Shown here in pieces: positions 26,330 to 39,386 of a stretch of 64,000 nt of DNA. Positions within the stretch are counted from its first letter, which is position 1. Each line of letters opens with the position of its first letter. The DNA lies in assembly GCA_947095535.1 (NCBI GenBank), contig OX352772.1, positions 38,955,445 to 39,019,444 on the forward strand. The letters are read 5' to 3'. This DNA is from Poecilobothrus nobilitatus. Its lineage: Eukaryota > Arthropoda > Insecta > Diptera > Dolichopodidae. The position numbers and the translations under genes were made by a program. The notes beneath the pieces are model-generated. The model had not been told where the DNA came from and searched no databases. It worked only from the letters and a program-made list of their open reading frames with translations.

Positions 26330-26981
26330 GTACAATACACACATTTGGGCAGAAGCCCCTTAAACAGCATTGAGATACCTAGACAAAGTGCAAAACAGAG
26401 CAATTCGTTTAATAAACTCATTGCTCATTGCAGCTACCTAAACTTTAACTCCACTAGGGCATCGACATGTCATTGGAGCACTCACTCTATTTTTTAGATA
26501 TTTTGTGGGTATAGAAACCTGTTCAGAAGAAATAAAAATATTAATGCCTCCTCTCAAAAATTTGAACGCAGATACAAGCAGGACTGAACAGGCTAACCCC
26601 AATACCTTAACGATCCCCAGCTGGCACATCTTCGCAAATGGAAATTCAAGTATATTTGTGAAGCGTGAATATGGAATAGCTTGTCACCGGAAGTATTCCC
26701 TAAAATTGCCCCTAAAATTGATAAATTCAAGAAGAACATCAAAATTTTTGTTTTAAATAATCCTCCCAATATTCAATAACTTCCTATATTTCCCAATTTC
26801 CTATTCCTTTATTCTTATTTTCCCAATCCTCAAACCAAACAGTTCATTGTACTATAGTTTCTAACCTAATGTTTTGTTTAAAAGGGAAGTGACGTTTAGT
26901 TGGTTAAAGTCCAACACTATCAAAGAGAATTCGCGCTATGATTTCATTAGTGTCTTTCCAGATACCTCGAAAAATAAAAAA
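26330..26981 (+). mobile_element. LINE 3' remnant, jockey-like family (copy 2)
   Basis: A second copy of the family at 19205-19797. Across frames one reads LDKVQNRAIRLIN, LTSLGH-type text, VIGALTLFFRYFVGIETCS and EIKILMPPL. The 3' untranslated part shares TTGGTTAAAGTCC, TAGTGTCTTTCC and a final AAAATAAAAA with copy 1. Frameshifts near 26430 and after 26640 break it. The open frame at 26505-26756 is only the remnant of this polyprotein. Confidence 0.8.
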
Positions 26982-27309
26982 ATATTGAACAAAATTTAGT
27001 TTTAAACTATATACACAGTATATGAATTTGAATCCTAGTGTATGTGAATCTTTACTATCATAGGTATTAATCACTGTTTTATTTAAAGAAGAATCTTTCT
27101 TAAAGAAGTGATAAGGGAAATCAATACAGTATGATGAGACAAGCAAAAGGAAAAACCTATTATTAATTAGGTCACATAATGGCACAGTGAAAACAAACAA
27201 AACGAAATAATAGGCGTCACAATGCACTATAGTATTTAATATATTCACTTGTTTTTGTTTTGATGTATTACTGTTTTAGTTTTAAAGAAGTGATTTCATT
27301 CTTTAATAT

Positions 27310-27338
27310 ATATTATTATTATTATTATTATTATTATA
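27310..27338. repeat. ATT microsatellite
   Basis: About nine tandem ATT units without interruption. Confidence 0.9.
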
Positions 27339-28379
27339 ATAGGATCATGTTAATTATCAAATACAAACATTATATTTCCTGTATTTTATTAAAAGTAATT
27401 TTTTAACATTATTAATATTCTAAAATATACAAAATAAGCAAAAAAACAAAAAAAAAAAACAGAGAAAGAAATGGGTAGGATAAAGTAAAAGTGACATGTT
27501 ATAATTAAAGAATGTTGGAATAGGAGTTTGTTAAAGAAATTCAAATATTTTTATTTTTTATTTCGTGGTTTGTTTTTATTAGTTATATTGTTATTACTAA
27601 CATGGCTTCAGTCCCTATAATTTTATATATTATTATATATTAAATCGTATATGTAAATTTGTATGTAAATATCGTTTTTAAGAACAATCAAAAAGGGAAT
27701 TGATTTTTTTTTATTTTTATAAAAAAAGAATGTTCTACTTTTTGGTCTTTTTTTTTTGTTTTTTTTACAGGGTGTGGAAATTATGGTATTTACTTGAATA
27801 AAGTTTTCGTATGTACGTAGACCGTTTGAAAATTTTTTAAAAATTAACTCTATATCAGAATTTGAACTAAAAAATTATGTTACATTTTGAAACATTTACA
27901 AAAATGAATTAAATTATAATTAAATCTTTCCACATAAATTGAATCTCTGTTTATCACTAAGCCAGTCTAAACGTGTCGGGGTGCTTTTTTGTAGAAGTTT
28001 TATGTCAATTTCTTAAAACAAAAAGAGAGGCTTTTATGTGAAAAATGCGTATGTTTCAGAAGGATTTTATTCTAGAAGACCTAAAGCGATGACAATTGGT
28101 TGGCATCTCTAAAGAACAAGTTTACTATATTTCAGCAAGAAATAAAAATCGATTTCTATCCTTGTAAAGGATTTGACGAACAAAAAAATTAAAATATAAA
28201 ACTAATAAATGATAAAACATTCACAATATTAACCATATTTGGTTGTCTTCAAGCTATTTGGTTGTCTTCAAGCTTTATATCTGTTTCTAAAACCAAAAAA
28301 AAATCCTTTCTAGTCAACATTTTTTTCCAATCAAGGACCTATTGATATTGTGGTAGCAATTTCACAAGAATTTTTTTTT

Positions 28380-28672
28380 TAAAGCATTTTTCTGCCACAT
28401 AAATGTGGACAGGAATTACACAGCTTTTCCTGTTCAGCAGTGGCTGTAAATGTCGTAAGGGGGAATAACTCTTACGAAATGTGTGGGATTCGAACCCATA
28501 ACCCATACTTCCTACCCATACCCCATACTCCCTACCCATACCCCATACTCCCTACCCATACCCCATACTCCCTACCCATACCCCATACTCCTTACCCATA
28601 CCCCATACTCCCTACCCATACGTGTTTACAGCGTATTTTATAAGCTCTTACCCTCTACGCCACCGAGGCCCC
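28380..28672 (-). mobile_element. tRNA-derived SINE, family 1, with internal minisatellite
   Basis: This has the same head and tail as the copy at 16640-16832, on the minus strand. It has the leader GGGGGCCTCGGTGGCG, an A box and a B box (GGTTCGAATCC at about 28486-28496), TTATTCCCCC, CCTGAACAGG and an A-rich tail. Between the A box and the B box, where the other copies have a short CTCCCTCGG segment, it carries 120 bp of a 20-bp tandem repeat. This splits the pol III promoter from its normal spacing. Confidence 0.88.
28501..28620. repeat. 20-bp minisatellite, six units, inside a SINE
   Basis: There are exactly six 20-bp units of CCCCATACTCCCTACCCATA. The leftmost has three changes, one has CTT for CCT, and the others are identical. 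The unit is built from the host SINE's own CCCATACTCCCT-like segment. Near identity of units points to recent expansion or continuing instability. Overlapping plus-strand open frames rich in PYPYPIL are translations of the repeat, not genes. Confidence 0.95.
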
Positions 28673-28749
28673 CACAAGAATTTAAATTAATTATTACAAA
28701 CATGGTATAGGATTTTTAAAAAATACGTCGTAATCAACGCGTATGGAAC

Positions 28750-28985
28750 AATTTATCAAAAGACACATTGCAAAATTACCTTTTATCAAATGTCGTTTCA
28801 CAAAAAACTTTTTTGCAAATTTACCATTTTACAAGAAACCCAATTCCGAAATTTACCATTTTACAAAAAAGGTACTTCACAAATTCCACATTTGACAAAA
28901 AAGTCACTTCCGAATTTCCATTTTACAAAATAGCTTTTAAAGAAATAGCTTTTTGTAAAATGATTTTTGTAATGTATCTTTCCAT
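28750..28985. repeat. Degenerate TTTTACAAA / GCAAATTTACC repeat block
   Basis: Diverged words such as TTTTACAAAA, GCAAATTTACCA, TTTGACAAAA and CACTTCCGAATTT recur about every 25-35 bp. Similar blocks, in either orientation, lie at 53925-54060, 54550-54715, 62700-62800 and 63285-63375. The open frame over 28768-29034 is a by-product. Confidence 0.6.
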
Positions 28986-31900
28986 TCCTATAATCAAAAG
29001 TGTTGAGCCTGAAGGAGATTGCATTGGTTTTTAAAGTGCAGAATAAATTTTTTCCCTACATTTAAAAATTTTTTTTTTTCAAACCATCCCTCGTATTTAT
29101 TATGTGTATATATGGAAGTGTTTTAACATAATGTTTTGTTTATGTATAAAAAAAAAAACTGTATTTCGTTTATACCATTATAAATGACGTTATTATGTAT
29201 ATATAGAAATACTTTACACAATATTCTTTTCAAGATATTTTCCCGACCAAAAAGCTTTCTTTTCAATCTATTAAATCAAATTAACTTAGATATAAATTAT
29301 TGTAGACGTAAAAATTTGTTAAACTTAACCATATTTTTTTGTTCATTTTTTCTTTAATATAATTATTACAGGAAATTGGGTGGTGGTGATGGTGGTGGTT
29401 AATAATAATTAAGGAAATAATATAGGTGGAACAATCACGGTATTCATAACCATTCAAGAAAAAAAAAAAAATTGAGTTTGTTTTTTTGAGTAATAATTTT
29501 AGCAATAATAATTATAAGGGTGAAATAAAAGGAAAAAAAACAAGAAATTAGTAATTAATACTTAGTAGAGAAGTTTAGATTTATTGAATTTCTAAAAACA
29601 AAAAAATTTTATAAAATTAAAATTATATGTACCTTACAATTATTATGGTGTAATTGAAAATTTTTAAAATTAATGTTTACTTTTATTATTTGTTTTTTTT
29701 TTTTTCATCATTAGAAGGTGTTTAGAGTGTGTTCTAATGAAAAATTTTATGTTTATTTATTTGTTAAAATGATGAAATAATTGATTGGTATTCAGTAAAA
29801 TAAGCTATAATCATTATAAAACAGAAAGTTTAAAATTTTAAGTTATATATGCCAACAAATTAAAAACACGTAACTGAATCCAACCGAAGAACATTAAAAT
29901 TTTTAAAATCTGGTATTATATTTTTTTAAGGTATGTCCCATTCCATTTGTAAAAATTGCACCTTACCAAAAAAAGTTACTAAATCAGTTTAGTTAGGTTC
30001 TTCTTAATGAAGAACGAACATTTTTGTTGAATTCTGTTAATCGATTTTGGCTTGGTTGACAAAATATCATATATTCGTTTTCTTTTTGTTTTAATAAGTC
30101 AAGCCATTTATCCTTTTTCTATGCTAAATAAAATTCAGCCTGTTTTTTTAAATTATCTAATGTAAAATAAATAGCTTTAGTAAACTGATCACAAATTTAA
30201 TTGGGTGAAGTTTGTCAGAACCGGAACCTAAAAGTCTTATAGAAGGACATTATTAAAATTTTTATTAAAAAATTTTCTTATAATAACTAAAACAATATAT
30301 CAAATATACTGCAAATCGGTAATCTCTTAAAGAAGGTTCGATAAATTTAATTTTTGCAGATTTAATTTTTAAAACAAAGAAATTTTGTTTTGTTCAAAAT
30401 TTTTAAATAAATTAATAAATTTTCTTTATTTATTTTTAACAGATATATTTTTTTTTTTCGGATCCAAATGAATAGCCACAATTTATAGCTGATGAAATGA
30501 TAAAGTTAATATAATTAATCCAGAAATATTGGCGATTTTGGCAAATAAAAAACTGAATAAGTTGTTGTGTAGTTTTTGGCACAGAAGTATCTTAATCTAT
30601 AAATCTTTGAGACAAATTATAAATTGTATAGAATTTTTTTCTTTTTTATTAAGACAAATAATAATTGTGTTCCAAATGACCATATAAATTTAATTTTTAT
30701 CTAAAATTTGTGGAGAATTGTGCCAAATTATCTTAATAATAACCAATGTTAATTATTTATTTATGTTTCTTTGTTTAAAAAATTTTGTTTTTTTTTTTGA
30801 AATAAGTTTTGTTTTAAATAATTTGTTTGTCAATTCGTTTATTATGTTTAAATTAATAGAATATTTGTATGACACGTGACTTAAAATTAATTTAACTAAA
30901 TTAGAATTAATTTATTAGCTCATTAGATTTATTGAAATTGAAACTTGGATTGGAAACTTGGATTTATATCTATCGTCTATTAAATAATATATTATGTTAT
31001 TGTAACATTAATAATATTTAATTGCATATCGGTAGACGTAATTAAATATTTAATGGTTTAAAGAAAATTTATATAATAAATGTATAATTTTATTAAAAAT
31101 ATATTCTATAGATTCTAATAAAACTATTGTTATTTATATAAAGATAAAAATCATATGTTATTTTATTTTTAATAGATTAAAATATAATATACAAGCTGAT
31201 ATAAGATTTAAAAGTTGAATTTTATTTTCTTATTCTAAAAATTTGGTTATAAAAAACAATAAATTTTAATTTATTTGATTAAGTATTAAAAAAAGTCAAA
31301 CTATAATAAGGTATAAAAAATATTAAAATAAATTTTTATTACTCATTAAATTATTCAACATAAATCTAATCTTTATTCGTTTAAATTTAAATAAACATTA
31401 AAATGGCTAATTATACTTATGGGAATGAGAGGACATCTGGCGTTTATTGTTGTAATTATGTTATTATTTATATTATATTGAGAACAAAAGTAAAACTTTG
31501 GATTATAAAACTTTATGATTATAAAATATATTCTTCTAAGGTTTATTTTTTTTCGAAAAAAGTTTCGGAATGGTAAAATAAATATTCTGGCAAACAAGTA
31601 TATTTCGTCAAATTCAACAGTAAATGAAAAAAAAAAACTATCAGAAAGATTTTTAAAATTTTACAGTGCAATTAGTCTAACATAATACGTCGGTTATAAA
31701 ATACATATTTGAAAAGTTATTCACCCCAATATCTTATTAATCAATTAAAGGAAACTTTTTTTTAAAATTATCTGGCTAAGTACTTTCAAGAAATAATTGA
31801 ATAACTATAAATAATAAATCGTCATTGCCTTTAAATATTCATATTTTTAAATAACCTCAAAACTGCTTGGATCAGTAGTTTTTCAAATTAAATTTTTTTT

Positions 31901-34330
31901 AATTTTACATTTTTATAATTTGTATAACCACATTTTTTACCCATTTAATACCATTGTTTAAAAGTAGCTTTCTCTTCCTTATATATAAAATATTACACGC
32001 ATAAAAAATTTTTAGTATATTCAGTAAAAATTGTATCCTTTTGGCTATCCCTTGCAATAACATTTAACTATGTATAAAAATTGTTTCAAATTTCAACCCA
32101 GATAAAGTGGTAGTTATAATAGTAGATAGTATTTGGTAAATAGAAGGAGTAAAGTCATAAAATAATATTATTATTAGGTGTTGTTGTTTCTGTAGTAATA
32201 TAAAAAAAAAAAATGGTTGATATTCTATGTTCTACTCCCATTAACGCTTAAATTTCTTTTATATAAAGTATATAAAAATGTTATTTTTGTTTTTATTTTG
32301 GAAACAATTTATAAGTGTTTTTATTTTTTTAAATAATGGAGGTGGAGAAACCTAAATATTATGATATCATATACCATATTAAATATATAAAATCTCTAAA
32401 CGCTTAAAAAAAAACTTCTATACAAAATACAGGACATTTTTTACCTTAATATTTTATGTGGTTGTTTTTTTTTTTTAGGTGCAACCAGTATGGGTTTTTT
32501 AAGTAATAATGAGAGTAATCACCATTTAAAATGTTATGTTTAAATTATGTATAAATAAATAAATTTTTTTTGGAGCCAAAATGAATTTAAAGATAAAAGG
32601 ATTTACCTTAAAAAAAGAAAAAAAAAAAGTAAGAATAAAAAACAATTTTTATAGGTTCAATAAATTAGAATATCATGGTAATTGAGATGGTGGTGAAGTG
32701 GAGAGACCACGTGGCGTAACTGTATGAAAGAAAGATGAATAAATATTTAAGATTTTTGCTTTTTTTTTGGTGGAGACTAAAAAGAAGCGACTATTTAAAT
32801 ATGGGCTTAACAAATGGGCTCAAAAAAAAAAAAATAAAAGTTTAACCGATTTAAAATTTTTTGGTTCCAAAAAATAAAATAAATGGCATTTTGTTTGCTT
32901 TTTTTTCCATCTTATTTTGTTTCAATCCTTTTTATCTTTTAAGTTATATAGATTTTAAATGTATCTATTGTTGTAGTTGAAAACCAGGATGGCTGTTTAT
33001 TTTATCAAATAAAAAAAAAAAAATCAAAAAACTTTTATCCAATGAAGCAAGAATATAAATATTTTGTCTGGCCCAAAAAAAAAAAATCTTTTATATCCCA
33101 GTATATTATGTATTTTCATTAATTATTCAGTTTTTTTTTATTTATTTATTTATTTTTTTTTTTGTAGATAATCGGATGTTGATGCAAATTTTTATTATGG
33201 AATTTTCGATTGCATTAAGGTATACTGACTGGTCTCTGAAAAATGTTTAAAAACAATTTCTTTCCGTTGAGGAAATTTTAATAAAAAAAAAATTTGGTTT
33301 ATGAATATCCAAAATTATCGTTTAATTTATTTATTTATTTATTTTTTTTTTTTTGGTTTAAAATTAAGTCAAGTAAATGAGTGGAAAAATGAAAATTGTC
33401 GGTAAAATATAGGATATAAATGTAAATATTTACTTATGGGAATATTTTGTATCTGTACATTATAAAATTAAAATAAAATGATTAGTTTTAATGTATCTAA
33501 ATTATGCAGAAATTATTTGTAAATTAAATTATGAAAATTTTCAGATTAAATAATATGGAAAATTTACAAGTAAGGATGTGGAATTCATTTATATGTACAT
33601 ACAATAAAAAAAATATTTAAAAAATATAAAAACTAATATAGAGAAGATTGTTAGAAAAGTTTATAGATAAATTAATATCTATTTGTTAAAAAAATTGTAT
33701 TTGGTATTTTTCTATAATGGAAAACAATGAATATATCAAATTAAGTTGTACAATTAATTTAATTTGATTTTATTTATGATAAAAATGTATTTGATAAAAA
33801 TACCATTGAATTGATTAGTTCATTATGATTTAATAGAATTAATACAATATACATACATTACTAAGTTATGATATAAAAAATTTAAAATGTATTCTTCAAG
33901 AAATTTAACTACTATATGCATAAATAATCAAAGAAATAAAATATTTAAATATAGCATTGCATGTATGTATACCAATGTGAATTACATTTTGTGTTGAATT
34001 CTTAAAAACATTTGTTAAACATTTCTAAATTTTTAGAAACCATTCCATTAAACCATTCCTAAATTTTCATTTTTAAATTGGTATTTTTTGTAAAAAAATT
34101 TTCTTCAAAACAAATATTTAAATTTAATTACCACCTAAAAGTATGCAATGTTGAATTTACAATTTTAATATTATTATTTTCAATCAATTAATTTTATTTT
34201 TATTACTCTTCCTTTTTATATATTTTTATATTTAATTTAAATTAAAAGTAAATCTTTTAATTTACTAACATATGAATATTTGATGAGATGAAACTGTGAA
34301 TTAAATGATATGAAATAAATTAATTACGTC

Positions 34331-35650
34331 CCTTTATTTTTATTTTTTTTTTATTATTCACAGGTTCAAAAAAGTGCTTAGCACTTGTGGCGAACCCCTT
34401 TGTTTTTATTACAATAATTAACACATAAAACTAGGCAACAAAATTATTTTAATAACAATAAGTTCTTATATTATTATATAAAAAATTTTAATTAGGTAAA
34501 ATATTTTTTTTTTAATTTATGAAATACACAATTATAAAGGATTAGGTAGTCATAAGAAATTTTCTTAATAAGCGTTTAAATACGAGCATAGAGTCGGTGG
34601 ATCTCACATGTAGAGGCAAATTGTTGTGATTAGCAATAGGCTGAAAAAATTATTGTGTTCGGAGCGAAATTTAAAACTTACAAATTGTCTCTTCCTCTGG
34701 TATTATAGTTATGAGCCTCACAAACCTTGGAAAGTTGTACCCCAGATTTAATTTTATCGTGAACCAACTTATAACATAGTATACATAATTCGTAGACCTT
34801 TAATTTATGAACAGATAACAATTTTTCACTGTAAAGTGTGTTGGATGGGGTTAAAAGAGGTAAACGGTTTATTGCCTTTAATACCTTATTTTGCAAAACT
34901 TGTATTTCACGTAATTTAAAAGCGGGAGAACTCGACCATATTGAATTTAGATAAATAAACTGGGAATGTATATGTGCGAAATATATATTGTATAGAGTCG
35001 ATTTTGGAAGAATGTAGCGCTGTCTATATTTAAGCTGCTACGTACGGAATAGTTTTATTTTTAACATGGTCAATGTGGTAGGTCCATTTCAAATTTTTGT
35101 CTATATATAGACCGAGATACTTAATAAGATCAGTTCCCTGAAGGATTTCATCATTCACAATTATTCTGAAATTATTTGGTACAGGTTTTTTTAACACCAT
35201 ATATTTGGTTTTATTTATATATTAATTTTTAATTTGTTATTGGTGAAATATTCATGTAATGTATTTAAATCGGTTTGCATGCTTTCATACGCATCAGCTG
35301 CCATAGAATCTTCACTGTAAACCAGCAAGGCATCATCAGCATACAAAATTATAGTTCCTTTACAGGAGAGTTCAAAAATGTCATTTATGTATACTACAAA
35401 TAATAAAGGATCCAATATGGAGCCCTGCGGTACAATTTTTTTTACCAACTTAACATCACTGTTAATTTCACCAATTTGAACATATTGTTTCCTATTGGTA
35501 AGGTATGACTTTATATATTGTACGCCGTCATTTGAAAAGTGCGCTGCTTTAAGTTTCATTAGAAGAATGTCATGATCAATTGAATCAAATGCCTTTTGGA
35601 GATCAATATTTATTAATGAAGTTATTTTGTTTCGAGACATTGACTCCTGA
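34331..35650 (-). mobile_element. LINE remnant with reverse transcriptase palm (jockey/CR1-like)
   Basis: Read on the minus strand, an open piece at 35215-35640 has the RT blocks INIDLQKAFDSIDHDILLMK, PQGSILDPLLFVVYINDI and the catalytic box ILYADDALL. After an in-frame TAA near 35216 the same frame continues (KTKYMVLKK, LIKYLGLYIDKNLKW), then frameshifts to IWSSSPAFKLREIQVLQNK. The open piece at 34678-34896 ends HNYNTRGRDNL. After another shift the C-terminus reads NNLPLHVRSTDS and FKRLLRKFL. The tail at 34331-34358 is A-rich. The endonuclease and the first RT blocks are missing (5' truncation), and at least one stop and two frameshifts make it dead. Confidence 0.9.
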
Positions 35651-37059
35651 ATTTAAAATTTATTTTTTATTTATGTTATTTTGTTTTTTGTTTTTTATTT
35701 TTGTGTAATTTAAAAATTTTATTTTATTAATTTTAACCATTTTATTATGAGTTTTAAATAAAGCATTTCCTATACCGCAAAAATTTTTTTTTTGCGAAAT
35801 TCTCCACTAAATTGGGGTTTTTCTTTTTGAATATTAAAAACAAGAAAAATAGGTTATTGTAAATTTCTTTTACCTCGAGTTATAGGACAATAAGTTCTTT
35901 CCATTCATTTATATTATATAATATTTTTAAAATTTTAAAATTAAAATAATATAATAAGAAGAATTATTTTTATAAATTTATATATATACGTATTATGTGT
36001 ATATTTTTGTGTGCAAATAAATTGTAAAAAAAAAAAAAAAAACAAAACATTTTAAAAAATGAACGTTGGTATGAAAATTCTAAAAAGGACAAAATGGTAA
36101 ACCACACATTTCAATAAAATCACGTTCAATTTTCTGTTTTAATGAAAACTAAAAACACAAAAAAGGACTCAAGTTGAAAAAAAAAAAAAAAAAAAGTGCA
36201 AAACGTACATTTTTATGCCAAATAAATTGCATTTTATATATGTGACAAATTTAATAGAAAATAATAATCATATATAACAGTACCATGAACTATTTTAAAC
36301 TAAAATCCTTGCTTTAATTTCGTTGGTTAAGAATGAAAATAAATTATTTTATTTTTTTAATTTTTCTTACGAAATGAATTTAAAAAAAAAAAAGTAAAAA
36401 AAAAAAACCAAAATTTTAATTTAATTCTTAAGACAAATTTTAAGAATATTAGAAAATGAATTTAATATAAAAAAAAAAAAATCTAAACTATTTTTATAAT
36501 GAAAATTTATAAGGTGTATTTATTTTTATAAGGTGTGATTGTATGCATATACATATATATATATTTCGAATTTAACTTAACAATAATTTTAAAAATTATT
36601 TTTTTTTTTGTTAAAATTTTATTATTTAATTTTAATTTAATTTAATTTTTTTTTTTTACCTTATTACAAAAGAAATTTAATATTTTAGAATTAGGTTAGG
36701 TGAACGTTTTAGATACTTACTGTATAGTCAAATTATCTCGAAAACGTGTACGTGTTTTAAACTCTTTTTAGCATATTTTTAAGTAAGTTTTTGAAAGATA
36801 TATTAGTTTTATTCAGTGCGTTCGTCGAATGTTTATGAAAATTTCACATAGTTTAAGAAAATAGAGGAATGAGATTTAATGCATTGAATAGTATAGTTCT
36901 GGTTAAAAGATAAAATAACAATTGTTTTTACAGTCCCATTTATTGTGGATATCGTATAGTTTCTCAAAGTTGGACAAATTCCTATTTTAAAATTATTATA
37001 TTTCAAGTTCTTATCAGTATCAGTATAAAAATTATATAGTTAAAAAAAATTTTTTTTTT

Positions 37060-37208
37060 TTTTAGTTTATTCTCCTGTTATATAAATGTGACAAGAAAAA
37101 AGTGCAAGTGATACAGTCTCATTCTTTCTAGGTGCGGGTGTAAATGTCGAAAACACACTCTTTTACAGAATATTTTATACGCTTTTACCCACTAGGCCAC
37201 CGAGACCT
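37060..37208 (-). mobile_element. tRNA-derived SINE, family 1, internally deleted
   Basis: The head (AGGTCTCGGTGGCCTAGTGG, with a perfect A box TGGCCTAGTGG) and the body end (TGTCACATTTATATAACAGG) are kept. The B box and adjacent body are missing or rearranged, with TTTTCGACATTTACACCC between. The T-run at 37056-37063 on the plus strand is the A-tail. Confidence 0.75.
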
Positions 37209-37379
37209 CTTTTCAATTTAATATTTAAAAATTTATCGTTATGTGAAAATTAAATTATGCAAGATTTTTGTTCGTTTGTATCTTCAGAAGATTTCAGTTT
37301 TGCAAATTTATTTATTTAATTAAATGTTTGTGCTTCCTCTTGTTTGAGAACTATTAATTAGAGTTTAAAATTAAAAAAT

Positions 37380-37720
37380 TTCCTATTTTTATACATCTAT
37401 GCAAATGTGTTGTAAGGCATAAAACATAAAAAATTAAAGCTCCAATATTATATTTTTACATGTTTTAATGGTTTTTTTTTTAATTATATAGGGTTTGCTT
37501 GAAACTTAAGATATGCCCCCTGATTTTGCATAATTTTTTTTTTACCAGAAACCATCATAAAAGGGATATTAGAAATTTTGATAAAATGCTTTTATTGTTT
37601 TTTTGTTGAAAATTTGGTCCTTTGAAAACCTTTAGTGCTGCTTTGATTTAAATTTTTTAACTTCCTTATCAACTCTTGTTGAAACTCTTTTGAACTGTTG
37701 TATTACATAACAGTGTACTG
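37380..37720 (+). repeat. Interspersed repeat shared with 52490-52760
   Basis: Collinear similar words occur in both places: AAGCTCCAATATTATA versus AAACTCCAATACTATA, then GATTTTGCATAA versus ATGCTGCAAAAA, then AAATGCTTTTATT versus AAATGCATTTTATT, then CCTTTGAAAACCTTTAG versus CCTTTAGAACCCTTTG. The copies are diverged and share the plus orientation. Family unknown. Confidence 0.5.
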
Positions 37721-39191
37721 AAAATTGGAGTAATCTAATTTATTTATATAAAAAATGCGCAATATATATTGTTTCTATCAATTAATATTATGTGTAGATT
37801 TTCTATAAATATAATTTTACTCAATTATAATTTGTTTTTTTTTTTCGTTTAAATGTTTATAACTCACATACTCATAAATTAAAAAATTGTTTATGTCAAT
37901 ACTATTAGAGTATAATATGTATAGTAGAAAAATGGGACCATTTTTAAATTTGTTTAGAATCAATTCAAAATTTGAATTTTTAAAAAAATATTTTTCTATT
38001 AAAGTTTGGATAATAATCTATCATAATAATGAGATATATATTTTTTTAAAATTACCATTATCTCATTTCGAATATACTTAGACTAAGAATTTTGAAAATT
38101 ATGGTATTTAGCTATGGATTTCGATTAAAAGAACCGACTATTAAATATAAAAAATAATAAAAATAAAATTTCAAATCAAATATGTATAAAAAGGCAGCAA
38201 GGAATTGTAATATATTGTAAAAAGTTATTTTAAGAGTTAAGAGATATGGTGGGGGAATTTTGATGTAAGAAAAAAAAAAAAAACATGAGAAAAGAAATAA
38301 AAAGAAATAAGGAGCTGACAAAGTAGGGTTAAAATTAATGTTATTTTGTTATTATATTAAAAATGTTTGTTTACATTTCAGAAGGACTACAAAAAAAAAA
38401 AAATTAAAAGTCAAAACAATGGAATTCTATAACAAATGAAAAGTAATGGTCATTGACTTCTTAATTTTGTTCCTTTATTTAAATTCAAATAAATATTTTC
38501 TCTTTTAGAGGTATAATGTAAAAATAATATTGCAAAAAAAAAAAATGTTATTAAAAAAAAAACAAAAGTGGAAAAACGAAAACATTTAATTTTTTTTTTT
38601 ATTTTAGTTATTTTTGTTTAAATACAAAAGAAAAATCTAATAATCTGAACACAACCCCATACCATAAATTTCTTTTCCGGTTTAAGCATTTTTTGTTTTA
38701 GAATATTGCCTTGAATAGAATTTTGATTTTATTTTTTTTTATTTTTAAATTGGTAAACGTGTTGTTCCTATACAAGTTATATATACAAATATTGAAAATC
38801 TTGTCAAGTTTCTGGGGTACTGAAATCGAAAGTTTATTATACAACAAACGTCAGTCGCGTTTTTTGTTGTAACCGTTATTGTTATTACAATAATACCTGT
38901 TGTTTTGTTACATGTACAGTATTTTTTTGTTTTATATTTTGGTACGTTGTATGTGAATTAAAGTTAATTGAACAAAAAATATTTTTTTTTTGTATTTTCT
39001 CTCATAGGAAAAAAAAGCACAGATGCTTGATAAATAGACAAAGGACAAAACATATTAAATTGAAACAAAAATTTAGAATTATTTTCTTTATTTCAAATCT
39101 TATTTTTTATTAATACCTTATTTCTTTGAATTATATTTGATAATGTGTTCAGTCATATTAACCTTTATTAACTATAAGTTTAAAATTCTTT

Positions 39192-39386
39192 GGGGGCCTC
39201 GATGGCCTAGTGGGAATAAGCGTATAACATATGCTGTAAACAGCGAGGGAGTGTGGTTTCACTTCCGTAAGAATAATTCCCCCTTATGACATTCACAGAC
39301 ACGCCTGAAAAGAAAAGCCTGTGTAATTTTCTTGTCACATTTATGTGGTAGGGGAATAAACTAAAAAAAAAATAAAAAAAAAAAAT
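39192..39386 (+). mobile_element. tRNA-derived SINE, family 1, plus-strand copy with likely target duplication
   Basis: The head GGGGGCCTCGATGGCC has the A box TGGCCTAGTGG exact and a decayed B box (GGTTTCACTTCC). The body has TTCCCCCTTATGACATTC, GCCTGAAAAG and CACATTTATGTGGTAG, and it ends in an A-rich tail. AAATTCTT flanks both sides (39183-39190 and 39383-39390), consistent with a short target-site duplication, though the A-tail blurs the first base. This copy defines the element ends. Confidence 0.85.

Noticed and set aside
26438..26629. Minus-strand 63-codon ORF at 26.5 kb
   Set aside because: It is antisense to the LINE remnant on the plus strand, whose reading has the RT C-terminal pattern.
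27778..27960. ACAGGGTGTGGAAATT as the end of another MITE
   Set aside because: No matching inverted end was found within several kilobases, so the similarity to other element ends is too short to support a call.
28501..28620. Possible CRISPR-like direct repeats
   Set aside because: The repeats are contiguous with no spacers and lie in a SINE in a eukaryotic intron.
28440..28710. Two overlapping plus-strand ORFs rich in PYPYPIL
   Set aside because: They are translations of the 20-bp minisatellite, which stays open in more than one frame because the unit has no stop codons. There is no start context or homology.
29365..29405. GGTGGTGATGGTGGTGG tract as a coding or G-quadruplex element
   Set aside because: It is a short simple repeat without long G-runs, and the overlapping histidine-rich frame is its translation.
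34678..35640. An intact reverse transcriptase gene nested in LRP1
   Set aside because: The reading has an internal stop and at least two frameshifts and lacks the endonuclease and early RT blocks, so it is a truncated fossil.
16640..39386. Functional tRNA genes at the A and B box matches
   Set aside because: The heads lack a clean acceptor stem and anticodon arm, occur in several diverged copies, and are joined to a common body and A-rich tail, as expected for SINEs.
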